Shown: in pieces, positions 1 to 10,811 of the stretch | Position numbering within the stretch: position 1 is the stretch's first letter | Layout of the letters: the number at the start of each line of letters is the position of its first letter | Assembly: GCF_014775655.1 (NCBI RefSeq) | Contig: NZ_CP061274.1 | Location: 1,426,001-1,490,000 of the forward strand | Direction of reading: 5' to 3' | Length of the DNA stretch: 64,000 nt | Origin: Clavibacter zhangzhiyongii | GTDB taxonomy: Bacteria; Actinomycetota; Actinomycetes; Actinomycetales; Microbacteriaceae | Notes under the pieces: generated by a model | The model's input: only the letters and a program-made list of their open reading frames with translations | What the model was told of the DNA's origin: nothing | The model's database searches: none | Position numbers and translations under genes: made by a program

Positions 1-275
1 TGGTCGGTCCACGCGAAGGACGACGGGTCGTAGGTGCGCGAGCGGCCGTGGACGCCCTCGGGCTGGCGACGCGAACGCGGGTCCGGCAGCGGGGTGTCGG
101 AGTCGTCCACGAGGTAGCCGTAGTCGAGGTCGCCCGAGGGGAGGGCCTCGGCGCGCTCGGCGTCGAGGGTCCACCAGCCGTCGCCCGTGGGGGAGAGCGG
201 CAGGCGCTCGTCGCCCACGGACAGGGCGAGGGTGCGGGCCTTCGGGGCCCAGATGTCGAAGCGGTCGTCGGTCAT
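1..275 (-). CDS. treZ: Malto-oligosyltrehalose trehalohydrolase, N-terminal part (cut by window edge)
   Basis: This is the 5' end of a gene that continues beyond the left edge of the window; about 91 codons are visible. The protein starts MTDDRFDIWAPKARTLALSV, which matches the N-terminal beta-sandwich (CBM48/isoamylase-N type) of TreZ. TreZ hydrolyses maltooligosyl-trehalose to release trehalose. The gene follows treY on the same strand with only 2 bp between treY's stop and this ATG, so it should be the last gene of a treX-treY-treZ operon. The catalytic GH13 barrel is not visible. The identity rests on the N-terminal sequence and the operon position. Confidence 0.9.
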   Translation of the reverse strand, partial: MTDDRFDIWAPKARTLALSVGDERLPLSPTGDGWWTLDAERAEALPSGDLDYGYLVDDSDTPLPDPRSRRQPEGVHGRSRTYDPSSFAWTD

Positions 276-277
276 TC

Positions 278-2619
278 TCAGCTCCCGGGGGTGATGTCGG
301 CGGCGGTGGAGGCGGGCGCGAGGATCGCGACCGGGTAGTCGGCGAGGAGGGCCGCGACGGACACGCGTCCGCCGTCGACGCGGCGTCCGCTGACGTGGTC
401 GACGAGCTCGCCCTCGGGCAGCGTCAGGGACGTGCTGCCCCACCCGCCGCCGGTCTCGAGGCCGACGGGGAGGCGGGTCGCGACCGTGATCGCACCGCCC
501 CGGTCGAAGGCGATCACGTGCGACGCGGCGTCGCCGGTCGCGCGCACGGGCTCGTAGCCGGTGAACAGCTCCGGGTGGTCGCGGCGGAGGCGGAGCGCCC
601 GCGCGGTGACCAGGAGCTTCGCGGCGCCGGTCTCGTCGATCGCGGGCTCGGCGCCCGTGAGCACGGCGTCGAGGGCCGCGCGGCGCATGCCGAAGTCGAC
701 CTCGCGGCGGTTGTCGGGATCCACGAGGCTCGTCTCCCACAGCTCGCTGCCCTGGTAGACGTCGGGCATGCCGGGGGCGGTGAGCTGGATGGCCTTCGCC
801 GCCAGCGCGTTCGACCAGCCCGGGCCGGAGAGCCGGTCGTACAGCCCGCCGACGATCGTGCGCGCGCGCGGGTCGTCGAACGCCGCGTCGACGAGCGCGT
901 GCATGCGCTCCTCGAAGGCCTCGTCGGGGGCGGTCCACGTGGTGGAGTCGCCGGCCTCGCGGGACGCCTTCTCGGCGTACGCGTGCAGGCGCTCGCGCGA
1001 GGCGGGCCAGGTGCCGACGAGCGTCTGCCAGAGCAGGTTCTCGAACGGGCCGTCGCCGGTGGGCGCGACCTCGCGCAGCTGGCCGAGCGCGTCGCGCCAG
1101 GCCTCGGGCGTCTCGGAGAGCACGTCGATGCGGGCGCGCACGTCCTCGCCGCGCTTCGTGTCGTGCGTCGAGAGCGTCGTCATCGCGTGCGGCGCGATGC
1201 GCTGGCGCTCCTGCTGGCGCGCGTGGAAGTCGTCGACATCGATCGCGAAGATCGACGGGTCGGCGCCGACCTCGTTGAGCGAGACGAGGCGCGAGTAGCG
1301 GTAGAACGCCGTGTCCTCGACGCCCTTGGCCATCACCATGCCGCTCGTCTGCTGGAAGCGCTGGGCGACGAGCGTCGTCGGGTCGGACAGCTGCGGCATG
1401 AGCGCGTCGACGGTCGCGACGAGGTCGGGCCGGCTGCGGCGGGCGGCGTCGGCGGCCTGCTCGAGGTGCTCGATCCCGCCGGGCAGGTAGCTGCGGTAGA
1501 CGGGGAAGGTGGCGAGCAGCTCGGCGATGGCGTCGGCGGCGTCCGCGGGCGCGTCCTCCACGAGGCGCTCGAGGCGGAGGACCTCGCTGCGGAGGATCCC
1601 GTCGGCGATGCCGCGCTTCGTGCCGCGGATCATGTCGGCCCAGCTGGTGAGCTCGCCCTGCGGCAGGCCGCGGAGCGACGCGTCGAGGTGGTCGAGCTCG
1701 ACCTGGCCGTCGGGGTCGACGAGCACGCGGTCGATCTCGGCGAGCGCGTCGTACCCGGTGGTGCCTGCGGTGGCCCAGTCGGTGGGCAGCGTCTCGCCGG
1801 GCTCGAGGATCTTCTCCACGAGCACGTACGCGCCACCCGTGATCCGCGCGAGGTCGTCGAGGTAGCCCTTGGGGTCGAGCAGCCCGTCCGGGTGGTCGAC
1901 GCGCAGGCCGTCCGCGAGGCCCTCGCGGAACCAGCGCGAGATCTCCTGGTGCGACTCCTCGAAGACGCGCGGCAGCTCGACGCGGATGCCCGCGAGCGTG
2001 TTGACCGCGAAGAACCGGCGGTAGTTGAGCTCGGCGTCGGCGCGGCGCCAGTTGACGAGCTCGTAGGACTGGCGCTCGTGCACCGCGCGGGCGTCCGCGT
2101 CGTCCTCGGCCGTGCCGGGCGCGACGGGGAACCGCTGGTCGTAGTAGCGGAGCTCGACCGTGCCGTCGTCGCCGCGGACGAGCTGCAGCTCGTCGAGCTC
2201 CGACTCGCCGTCGCCGAGCACCGGGATCCGCACCTTGCCGCGGCCGAAGTCCCAGTCGATGTCGAAGGCGTCCGCGTAGCGGCTCGCGGTGCCGTGCGTG
2301 AGGAGGTCCCACCACCACAGGCTCTCGACGGGCGTGGCGACGCCCACGTGGTTCGGGACGATGTCGACGAGCACGCCCATGCCCAGCTCGTGCGCCCGGT
2401 CGGCGACGGCCTTCAGGCCCGCGGCCCCGCCGCGCGTCGGGTCGACCTGCGAGTGGTCGACGACGTCGTAGCCGTGGTCGGATCCGGGCTCGGCCGTGAG
2501 GATCGGGCTGAGGTACACCCAGTCCGCGCCGAGGTCCTTCACGTAGGGCAGCTGCTCGGCGACGGCGGCGAGGTCGAACGACTCCCGCACCTGGAACCGG
2601 TAGGTGGAGATGGGGGTTC

Positions 2620-2623
<4 letters not shown>
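278..2623 (-). CDS. treY: Malto-oligosyltrehalose synthase
   Basis: A 781-residue GH13 enzyme that isomerises the reducing-end alpha-1,4 bond of a maltodextrin to the alpha,alpha-1,1 bond of maltooligosyl-trehalose. It starts [11 protein letters not shown], a typical TreY start. The first barrel segment carries DWVYLSPI and [11 protein letters not shown] near residues 34-60. The nucleophile region [10 protein letters not shown] lies near 240, the acid/base segment VEKILEPGE near 268, and a [14 protein letters not shown] segment near 483 matches the third conserved carboxylate region. Length is normal for the family. The ATG overlaps the treX stop by 4 bp, so translation is probably coupled. 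It acts in the cytoplasm between TreX and TreZ. Confidence 0.96.
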
Positions 2624-4824
<2,201 letters not shown>

Positions 4825-5024
4825 GTGGTCCTCCAGTTGGGTCGACTCGTCCTTCGACGGCGCACGCGTGCGCGGGTCCGTCGGGGGCGGGGCAGGCGGT
4901 GGATCCGCGTGGGCCGCAGCGGCGGGGAGGCCGGATGCGACGCAGCGACGCACCAGGGGCGAGGGTACCGTGAGGACCCGGATCGACCCGCATCCCGGCG
5001 GGCTCACGGGGTACGGTGGGACGC

Positions 5025-5357
5025 ATGACCAACCTCGTCGCACAGCTCGCAGAGAACGTGAAGAACGCCGGAGTGGGGACGGTCTACGGCGACCCCCTCG
5101 ACATCGACGGCTCGACCATCGTGCCCGTGGCATTCGCCTGGTACGGCTTCGGCGGGGGCAGCGACCTCCCCGACTCCGACGGCAACGTCGCGGGGGGCGG
5201 CGGGGGCGGCGGCGCCACCTGGCCCATCGGCGCGTACATCGCCACCGACGGCGAGGTGCGCTTCCAGCCGAACGTGATCGCGCTGCTCGCCGTGGCCACG
5301 CCCGTCATCTGGATCTCGGGCAAGGTCCTCGTCAAGCTCATCAAGACGCTCAAGTAG
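5025..5357 (+). CDS. GerW/YtfJ-family protein
   Basis: A 110-residue protein of the sporulation protein YtfJ/GerW family. It has the typical core (VYGDPLDIDGSTIVPVAFAWYGFGGG, here read in two parts around residues 20-45), a glycine run at about 56-66, and a hydrophobic C-terminal segment (VIALLAVATPVIWISG) ending in lysines. In Bacillus the family acts in spore germination. Actinobacterial relatives without spores are common and their role is not known. A TACGGT hexamer at 5012-5017 lies 7 nt before the ATG, so the mRNA is probably leaderless. The gene is divergent from the tre operon. Family membership is clear; function here is not. Confidence 0.8.
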   Translation: MTNLVAQLAENVKNAGVGTVYGDPLDIDGSTIVPVAFAWYGFGGGSDLPDSDGNVAGGGGGGGATWPIGAYIATDGEVRFQPNVIALLAVATPVIWISGKVLVKLIKTLK

Positions 5358-5459
5358 CGAGCCGCGCCCACCGGCGCGCACGACCACCGCGGAGCGCGGG
5401 TGCCGACGGGCACCCGCGCTCCCGTGCGTCCGGGCGCGTCGCGTGCTCCCGGCCCGCGC

Positions 5460-5465
5460 TAGGAT
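5460..5465 (+). promoter_or_regulatory. -10 hexamer of the thiamine-transport operon
   Basis: TAGGAT, the sigma-A-type hexamer seen before many genes of this window, lies about 10 nt before the first conserved base of the TPP riboswitch. Transcription would therefore start just before the aptamer. I cannot see a good -35 element. Confidence 0.5.
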
Positions 5466-5473
5466 CGCGGTGA

Positions 5474-5563
5474 ACACGGGAGTCCGGTGAGCCGGGCTGA
5501 GAGGAAGACCCCCAGTCTTCGACCGTCGAACCTGATCTGGATCATGCCAGCGCAGGGAGGTTT
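5474..5563 (+). ncRNA. TPP riboswitch (THI element)
   Basis: The aptamer core is plain: GGGCTGAGAGGAAG around 5493-5506 holds the conserved CUGAGA, and 5529-5560 reads ACCTGATCTGGATCATGCCA followed by GCGCAGGGAGG, the conserved pyrophosphate-sensing half. The aptamer binds thiamine pyrophosphate. It precedes a thiamine/HMP-type ECF transporter operon starting at 5611, so the operon should be switched off when TPP is plentiful. No obvious rho-independent terminator follows, and the gap to the ATG is short (about 47 nt), so control of translation is more likely than control of transcription. Confidence 0.95.
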
Positions 5564-5610
5564 CCTTTCTCCACCCGTGCCCTCTTCCACCTCACCGAAG
5601 GGCACGTCCG

Positions 5611-6261
5611 ATGACCGCATCACCCTCGTCCACCGCCTCCGCTCCGTCCGACGTCGCCGCGCGCGCGCCCCGCTCGGGGCTCCGCGCCCGCTGGCGCGTC
5701 ATCGACATCGTCGTGGCCAGCGTCCTCGGCGTCGCGTCCGGCCTCGTCTTCGTCCTCTGGAACACGGCGTCCGTCCCCGTGGCCGGCCTCTTCCAGCCGC
5801 TGCTGCCGGGGCTCCAGGCCCTCGCCGGCGGCGGCTGGCTGTTCGCGGGAGTCCTCACGGGCATCGTGATCCGCAAGCCCGGCGCCGCGCTCTACGGCGA
5901 GCTCCTCGCCGCGTTCGTCTCCATGCTCGTCGGCAACGTCTGGGGCGTGGGCACCCTCCTCTCCGGCCTCACGCAAGGCCTCGGCGCCGAGCTCGTGCTG
6001 CTGGTCTTCCTCTACGCGAACTGGCGCGCCTACGTCGCCGTGCTCGCGGGCATGGGCGCGGGCCTCGCGATGGCGATCACCGACCTCATCACCTACTACC
6101 CGGGATCCGCGCCGCTGTTCGTCGCCGTCTACACGGGCGCCGCGCTCGTCTCGGGCGCCCTGATCGCCGGCCTCCTCTCCTGGCTGGTCGCGCGGGCGCT
6201 CGCCCGCACCGGCGCGCTGTCGCGCTTCGCCTCGGGCCGCGACACCGCGGCCCGCGTCTGA
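5611..6261 (+). CDS. ykoE: ECF transporter S component, YkoE type (thiamine/HMP)
   Basis: A 216-residue membrane protein with about five to six hydrophobic helices (first at about 31-50, after a basic stretch SGLRARWRVIDIVVA). It resembles YkoE, the substrate-binding subunit of a thiamine/hydroxymethylpyrimidine ECF transporter. Conserved features are the WRVIDIVVASVLGVASG start and the GNVWG and TDLITYYPG segments. The TPP riboswitch immediately upstream supports a thiamine-related substrate. It is followed 2 bp later by the ATPase and then the T component, so the three form one importer. Whether the substrate is thiamine or HMP cannot be told from sequence. Confidence 0.88.
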   Translation: MTASPSSTASAPSDVAARAPRSGLRARWRVIDIVVASVLGVASGLVFVLWNTASVPVAGLFQPLLPGLQALAGGGWLFAGVLTGIVIRKPGAALYGELLAAFVSMLVGNVWGVGTLLSGLTQGLGAELVLLVFLYANWRAYVAVLAGMGAGLAMAITDLITYYPGSAPLFVAVYTGAALVSGALIAGLLSWLVARALARTGALSRFASGRDTAARV

Positions 6262-6263
6262 CC

Positions 6264-7811
6264 GTGCGGCGGCCGGGCCGGCGCCCGTCCGGCGTCCGCG
6301 CCCCGCTCGCCGGGCCCGGCTCCACCGCGGAGGCCGGCGGCGGCGCGTCCGTCCGGGCCTCCGGCTGGGGCTGGCGGCACGCGGGCCGGAGCGCCTGGGC
6401 CGTCCGCGACGTCGACCTCGTGATCGAGCCGGGGGAGCGCGTGCTGCTCCTCGGCGCGTCGGGCGCCGGGAAGACCACGCTCCTGCATGCCCTGGCCGGC
6501 GTCCTCGGCGGCGACGACGAGGGCGAGGCCCGCGGCTCGCTGACGATCGACGGGCACGATCCCGCCGCCCTCCGCGGCCGCGCGGGGCTCGTGCTCCAGG
6601 ACCCCGACGCGCAGGTGATCCTCTCCCGCGTCGGCGACGACGTCGCATTCGGCTGCGAGAACCTCGGCGTCCCGCGCGAGGAGATCTGGGTCCGCGTGCG
6701 GCACGCCCTCGACGCCGTCGGCCTCGACGTCGCCCTCGACCGCTCCACGACGGCGCTGTCGGGCGGCCAGAAGCAGCGGCTCGCCCTCGCGGGGGTCCTC
6801 GCCATGCGGCCCGGGCTCCTGCTGCTCGACGAGCCCACCGCCAACCTCGATCCCGAGGGCGTCGGCGAGGTCCGTCGCGCCGTGGAGGCGGTCGTCGCCT
6901 CGACGGGCGCGACGCTGGTCGTCATCGAGCACCGCGTCGCCGTCTGGCAGGACCTGGTCGACCGGGTCGTCGTGCTCGGGGCCGACGGCGGGATCCTCGC
7001 CGACGGGGTGCCCGACGACGTCCTCCGCGACCAGGGCGCGTCCCTCGCCGCGGCCGGCGTCTGGGTGCCGGGACGCGAGCCGCGGGCGCCCGTGCGGGCA
7101 CCCGCCGGCGGCGCCGCGCTCGTCCGCGCGGACGACCTCGCGATCGGCCGCGGACGCGGGCCGGCGGTCGCCGACGGGCTGGCCGTCGCGCTCGCCTCCG
7201 GCCGCGTCGCCGCGCTCACGGGCCCGAACGGCGGCGGCAAGAGCACGCTCGCCCTCACGCTCGGCGGCCTGCTGCCGGCCCGGTCCGGCCGCGTCGTCGC
7301 GGAGCCCGGGCTCGCCGACGGGCTGTCCGCGGATCCGGCCGCATGGCGGTCCCGGGAGCTGGCGGCGCGCATCGGCACGGTCTTCCAGGATCCCGAGCAC
7401 CAGTTCCTCGCCGCCACGGTCCGCGCCGAGCTCGAGGTCGGGCCGCGCGCCGTCGGCACCGGGGAGGCCGGGACCGCGCGCCGCGTCGACGAGCTCCTCG
7501 TCCGCCTGCGCCTCGACGGCCTCGCCCGCGCCAACCCCTTCACCCTCTCCGGCGGCGAGAAGCGGCGCCTGTCCGTCGCCACGGCCCTCGCCACCGCGCC
7601 GCGGCTGCTCGTCCTCGACGAGCCGACGTTCGGCCAGGACGCGCGCACGTGGGCTGAGCTCGTCGCGCTCCTCGCCGACCTCGTCGACCGCGAGGGCGTG
7701 GGCGTGCTCGTCGTCACGCACGACGCCGACCTGGTGCGTGCCCTCGCCGACGACGTGCTGCGCCTGGACCCCGCGCCCGACGCCCCGGCCCGGCTGCGGG
7801 TCGTCCGATGA
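6264..7811 (+). CDS. ykoD: ECF transporter double ATPase, YkoD type
   Basis: A 515-residue protein with two ABC ATPase domains in one chain. Domain 1 has Walker A GASGAGKTT (about 63-71), signature LSGGQKQR (about 165) and Walker B LLLLDEP (about 186). Domain 2 has Walker A GPNGGGKST (about 320), signature LSGGEKRR (about 427) and Walker B LLVLDEP (about 449). It powers import through the YkoE S component and the YkoC T component. I chose the GTG at 6264, two bases after the YkoE stop. The first 35 residues are low-complexity, so a later start is possible. The stop overlaps the next ATG by 4 bp. Confidence 0.9.
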   Translation: MRRPGRRPSGVRAPLAGPGSTAEAGGGASVRASGWGWRHAGRSAWAVRDVDLVIEPGERVLLLGASGAGKTTLLHALAGVLGGDDEGEARGSLTIDGHDPAALRGRAGLVLQDPDAQVILSRVGDDVAFGCENLGVPREEIWVRVRHALDAVGLDVALDRSTTALSGGQKQRLALAGVLAMRPGLLLLDEPTANLDPEGVGEVRRAVEAVVASTGATLVVIEHRVAVWQDLVDRVVVLGADGGILADGVPDDVLRDQGASLAAAGVWVPGREPRAPVRAPAGGAALVRADDLAIGRGRGPAVADGLAVALASGRVAALTGPNGGGKSTLALTLGGLLPARSGRVVAEPGLADGLSADPAAWRSRELAARIGTVFQDPEHQFLAATVRAELEVGPRAVGTGEAGTARRVDELLVRLRLDGLARANPFTLSGGEKRRLSVATALATAPRLLVLDEPTFGQDARTWAELVALLADLVDREGVGVLVVTHDADLVRALADDVLRLDPAPDAPARLRVVR

Positions 7812-8602
7812 GCGCGGTCCTCCCCGAGACGCGGCCCGCGGCGCGCGCCACGGGGCTCGCCGCGGTCAACCCCGTCGCCCGGCTCGCCGCGGCCCTCGTC
7901 CTGACCCTCGCGCTCGTGCTCAGCCTCGACGTCGTGTCCGCGGGCGTCGCGCTCCTGCTCGAGCTGCTGCTCCTGCCGGCCGCGGGGATCCGGCCGCGCG
8001 CGCTCCTCCTGCGCGGCGTCCCCGTCTGGATCGCCGCTCCCGGCGCGGGCCTCACGATCCTGCTCTACGGGCGCACCTCGGGCGACGTGTACGCGCAGTT
8101 CCTGCTCGTGGTCGTGAGCGAGGGATCCGTGCTGCTCGCCGTCGCCACCATGCTCCGGGTGCTCGCCATCGGGGTCGCGTCGCTCGTGCTGTTCTCCGCG
8201 GTGGACCCGACCGACCTCGCCGACGGCCTCGCGCAGGTGTGGCGCCTCCCGTCCCGCTTCGTGCTCGGCGCGCTCGCGGGCGTGCGGCTCGTCGGCCTCC
8301 TCCTCGACGACTGGCGCTCCCTCGAGCTCGCGCGCCGGGCGCGCGGCGTCGCCGACCGCGGCCGCGTCCGCCGCTTCGCGGGCCAGGCGTTCGCCCTGCT
8401 CGTGCTCTCCATCCGCCGCGGCAGCAAGCTGGCGACGGCGATGGAGGCGCGCGGGTTCGGCGGCCCGGGGGCCCGCACGTGGGCCCGGCCGAGCGTCATC
8501 GGCCGCCGCGAGCACCTGGTCGTCGCGATCGCGGTCCTCGTCGCCGTGGCGGCGGTCGGCGCGGCCGTCGCGGCCGGGACGTGGGACTTCGTTGCGGCCT
8601 GA
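7808..8602 (+). CDS. ykoC: ECF transporter T component, YkoC type
   Basis: A 264-residue integral membrane protein of the EcfT/CbiQ family, which couples ATP hydrolysis to the S component. Hydrophobic helices cover about 25-60, 70-120 and the C-terminal end. The two short coupling motifs with A-R-G are visible: LARRARG near 176 and AMEARGF near 212. It overlaps the ATPase gene by 4 bp (ATGA), and its own stop lies within the next gene. With YkoE and YkoD it makes a complete importer under the TPP riboswitch. Confidence 0.88.
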   Translation: MSAVLPETRPAARATGLAAVNPVARLAAALVLTLALVLSLDVVSAGVALLLELLLLPAAGIRPRALLLRGVPVWIAAPGAGLTILLYGRTSGDVYAQFLLVVVSEGSVLLAVATMLRVLAIGVASLVLFSAVDPTDLADGLAQVWRLPSRFVLGALAGVRLVGLLLDDWRSLELARRARGVADRGRVRRFAGQAFALLVLSIRRGSKLATAMEARGFGGPGARTWARPSVIGRREHLVVAIAVLVAVAAVGAAVAAGTWDFVAA

Positions 8603-9140
8603 CGCGGGGGAGCGGCGCCCGGCGCTGGTCCTCGTCGACGGCCCGAGCGGCTCGGGCAAGTCGACCCTCGCGGACGCGCTCGTCCGCGACGGCGATCCCG
8701 CGGCGCTCCTGCCGCCCGGCGCGCAGCTCCTGCGCCTCGACGACGTCTACCCCGGCTGGGACGGCTTGGAGGAGGCGTCCCGTCACCTCGAGCGGCACGT
8801 GCTGCCGGGGATGCGCGCGGGCGGCCGGCCTCGCTGGCGCCGCTGGGACTGGGTCGCCGACGCGGCCGCCGAGTGGCACGACCTCGATCCCGCGCGTCCG
8901 CTCGTGGTGGAGGGCTGCGGCTCCCTCACGCGCGCGTCCGCCCGCCTCGCCACGCATCGCATCTGGGTCGAGGCGGACGACGCCGTCCGCCGTGCCCGCG
9001 CCATCGCGCGCGACGGGCAGTCCTTCGCCGTGGAGTGGGAGCGCTGGGACGCGCAGTGGCGGGGGCACGTCGCCCGGGAGGATCCGCGCGGCCTGGCCGA
9101 CCGCGTCGTCCGCACGGACGCCGTCGCGGCGGCCGGGTAG
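8592..9140 (+). CDS. P-loop ATPase, uridine-kinase-like
   Basis: A 182-residue protein with a strong P-loop, VDGPSGSGKSTLADAL (residues about 15-30), then a RLDDVYPGWDGL segment resembling the acceptor-side aspartates of small-molecule kinases (uridine kinase/AAA-type). The substrate is unknown. The start is a TTG at 8592, overlapping the end of the T-component gene by 11 bp. There is no strong ribosome site, and a start only a few codons later would still keep the P-loop. It is probably co-transcribed with the transporter, so a role in phosphorylating an imported pyrimidine is thinkable, but related genes occur elsewhere without this context. Confidence 0.7.
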   Translation: MRPDAGERRPALVLVDGPSGSGKSTLADALVRDGDPAALLPPGAQLLRLDDVYPGWDGLEEASRHLERHVLPGMRAGGRPRWRRWDWVADAAAEWHDLDPARPLVVEGCGSLTRASARLATHRIWVEADDAVRRARAIARDGQSFAVEWERWDAQWRGHVAREDPRGLADRVVRTDAVAAAG

Positions 9141-9149
9141 CCTGGGCCC

Positions 9150-9422
9150 ATGACCGATTCCGCACCCACCGACGTCCGCTACCTCGCCGTCTACGCCGAC
9201 GGCCCCCTCGAGGGCACCACCGAGACCCGCGTGCTCGTCGACGGCCAGCACGACGAGACCATCAGCACCATGTCGGCCGTGGAGGGCAAGGAGTCCCTGT
9301 TCCAGTACCGCGCGGGCGAGGTGTCCGAGGTCGCGGGCGAGCAGCGCGTCACCTACACGTTCGTGCCCGACGGCAGCGACGACGTGCTCGGCGAGGGCGA
9401 CGACGAGTCCCTCGAGCTCTGA
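9150..9422 (+). CDS. Small acidic protein of unknown function
   Basis: A 90-residue acidic protein (many D/E, ending DDESLEL) without cysteine or a membrane segment. Predicted strands such as VRYLAVYADG, TETRVLVDG and RVTYTFVPDG suggest a small beta-rich fold. I recognise no family. A TAGCCT hexamer at 9138-9143 is followed by exactly 6 nt and the ATG, so it likely has its own leaderless transcript separate from the upstream operon. It converges with the zincin gene at 9561-9911. Confidence 0.7.
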   Translation: MTDSAPTDVRYLAVYADGPLEGTTETRVLVDGQHDETISTMSAVEGKESLFQYRAGEVSEVAGEQRVTYTFVPDGSDDVLGEGDDESLEL

Positions 9423-9455
9423 TCCGCATGACGCCCGGCGCCTGAGCGCCGACCC

Positions 9456-9492
9456 GACGACCCCGGCCCGCGATGCGGCAGCCGGGGTCGTC
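9456..9492. terminator. Bidirectional terminator between convergent genes
   Basis: A 12-bp perfect inverted repeat (GACGACCCCGGC / GCCGGGGTCGTC) with a 13-nt loop lies between two convergent genes. It has no U-tract, as is usual in high-GC actinobacteria. Confidence 0.7.
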
Positions 9493-9560
9493 CTGCGTCC
9501 GGGAGGCGGCCTCGGTCGGGCGGCGCGAGCACGCGCCCATGCGGACGGTGGTCCGGCGGG

Positions 9561-9911
9561 TCAGGCCCAGCCGAGCTCGTGCAGCCGGTCGTCGTCGATG
9601 CCGTGGAAGTGCGCGATCTCGTGCACGAGCGTCACGTGCACCAGGTCGCGCAGGTCGTCCATGTCGTCGGCCTCGTGGAGGTGCGGCTCGCGGTAGACGA
9701 CGATCCGGTCGGGCATCTCCCCGAACCCGTACTGGCCGCGCTCGGTCATCGCGACGCCGTCGTAGAGGCCGAGCAGGTCGAGCGATCCGTCCTCGGGTCG
9801 GTCCTCCACCACGAAGACGACGTTGTCGAGGCCGTCGACCATCTCGTCCGGCAGCTCATCGAGCTCGTCGACGACCAGGCGCTCGAAGTCGTCGGGATCG
9901 CAGTGCAGCAC
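9561..9911 (-). CDS. Small zincin-like metallopeptidase family protein
   Basis: A 116-residue protein of the small zincin-like (PF06262-type) family. The zinc motif HEIAHFHGID (H-E-x-x-H plus a downstream H and D) lies near the C-terminus, after a segment VEDRPEDGSLDLLGLYDGV typical of the family. The substrate is unknown. I start at the GTG at 9911, which has GAGGG at good spacing. A GTG 11 codons upstream (9944) has no ribosome site. It converges with the 9150 gene and lies upstream of tRNA-His on the other side. Confidence 0.85.
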   Translation of the reverse strand: MLHCDPDDFERLVVDELDELPDEMVDGLDNVVFVVEDRPEDGSLDLLGLYDGVAMTERGQYGFGEMPDRIVVYREPHLHEADDMDDLRDLVHVTLVHEIAHFHGIDDDRLHELGWA

Positions 9912-9976
9912 GGACCCACCCTCGCACACGCGCCTCGACGTCACGGTCGCCAGGGGCAGCCGCGCCCGGGACGACG

Positions 9977-10010
9977 GAAGGGCCGGGACCCTCTCGGATC
10001 CCGGCCCTTC
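9977..10010 (-). terminator. Terminator behind tRNA-His
   Basis: A 12-bp perfect stem (GAAGGGCCGGGA / TCCCGGCCCTTC) with a 10-nt loop lies 4 bp past the encoded CCA end of tRNA-His on the minus strand, ending that transcript. Confidence 0.75.
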
Positions 10011-10014
10011 CCGG

Positions 10015-10090
10015 TGGGGTGGACGACGGGGCTCGAACCCGCGACTTCCGGCTCCACAAGCCAGCGCTCTGCCAACTGAGCTACGCCCAC
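10015..10090 (-). tRNA. tRNA-His (GTG)
   Basis: Reading the minus strand, the acceptor arms GTGGGCG and CGTCCAC pair. The anticodon loop TTGTGGA gives anticodon GTG. The T loop GTTCGAG and an encoded CCA are present. The C at the discriminator position and the G before position 1 (from 10091) fit the special G-1:C73 pair of tRNA-His. It lies next to orn, as in mycobacteria. Confidence 0.97.
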
Positions 10091-10134
10091 CATGTGGCCG
10101 GTCCCGCTCTCGCGGACGGCCATGAATGAGGATA

Positions 10135-10755
10135 CTACAGCCGCGGGGCCCACGCGGACGTCACGTCCGCGGAGATGGCCTGCACGTCCTCCGTCGCCGG
10201 TCCGGGCGCGGGGACGAAGGCGGCGCGGCGGTAGTACTCGAGCTCGCGGATCGACTCGAGGATGTCGGCGAGGGCGCGGTGGCCGCCGTTCTTCGCGGGG
10301 GAGTTGAAGTAGATCCGCGGGAACCACTCCTTGGCGAGCACCTTGATGGAGGACACGTCGACGCTCCGGTAGTGCAGGTGCGCGTCCACCCGCGGCATGT
10401 ACTTCGCGAGGAACGCGCGGTCGGTGCCGATGGTGTTGCCCGCGATGGGGGCCTTGCCGCCGTTAGGCACGTGCTGCAGCAGGTACTCGAGCACCGCGAA
10501 CTCGGCGTCGGCGAGGCTCACGCCCGCGGGGATCTCGTCGAGGAGGCCGGAGGAGCGGTGCATGTCGGTGACGAACTCGCCCATGTTGGCGAGGGCGGCG
10601 GGGTCCGGGTTGATGACGATCGTGAAGCCCGGGTCGACGGGGACGAGATCGAAGTCGGTGACGACCACCGCGACCTCCACCAGCTCGTCGATCGCGAGGT
10701 CCAGCCCCGTCATCTCGCAGTCGATCCACACCAGCCGGTCCGCGTTGTTGCCCAT
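10135..10755 (-). CDS. orn: Oligoribonuclease
   Basis: A 206-residue DEDDh 3'-5' exoribonuclease that degrades 2-5 nt RNAs, and pGpG where c-di-GMP is used. The first exonuclease motif is WIDCEMTGLD with D12 and E14. The later HRSSGLL segment and the family's C-terminal half follow in a protein of standard length. The minus-strand TAGGAT at 10767-10762 is separated from the ATG by 6 nt, so this gene is probably leaderless. The tRNA-His gene lies downstream on the same strand. Confidence 0.96.
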   Translation of the reverse strand: MGNNADRLVWIDCEMTGLDLAIDELVEVAVVVTDFDLVPVDPGFTIVINPDPAALANMGEFVTDMHRSSGLLDEIPAGVSLADAEFAVLEYLLQHVPNGGKAPIAGNTIGTDRAFLAKYMPRVDAHLHYRSVDVSSIKVLAKEWFPRIYFNSPAKNGGHRALADILESIRELEYYRRAAFVPAPGPATEDVQAISADVTSAWAPRL

Positions 10756-10811
10756 CCCCCGATCCTATCGGCGGGCCCGGTCCGCCCCGGTTCGCCGCCT
10801 ACCATGGGGGA

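Noticed and set aside
4825-5133. Upstream extension of the treX frame
   Set aside because: The extension is basic low-complexity sequence, overlaps the divergent gene at 5025, and a good ribosome site lies before the TTG at 4824.
9912-9944. Longer start (GTG at 9944) for the zincin gene
   Set aside because: No ribosome site, while the GTG at 9911 has GAGGG at proper spacing.
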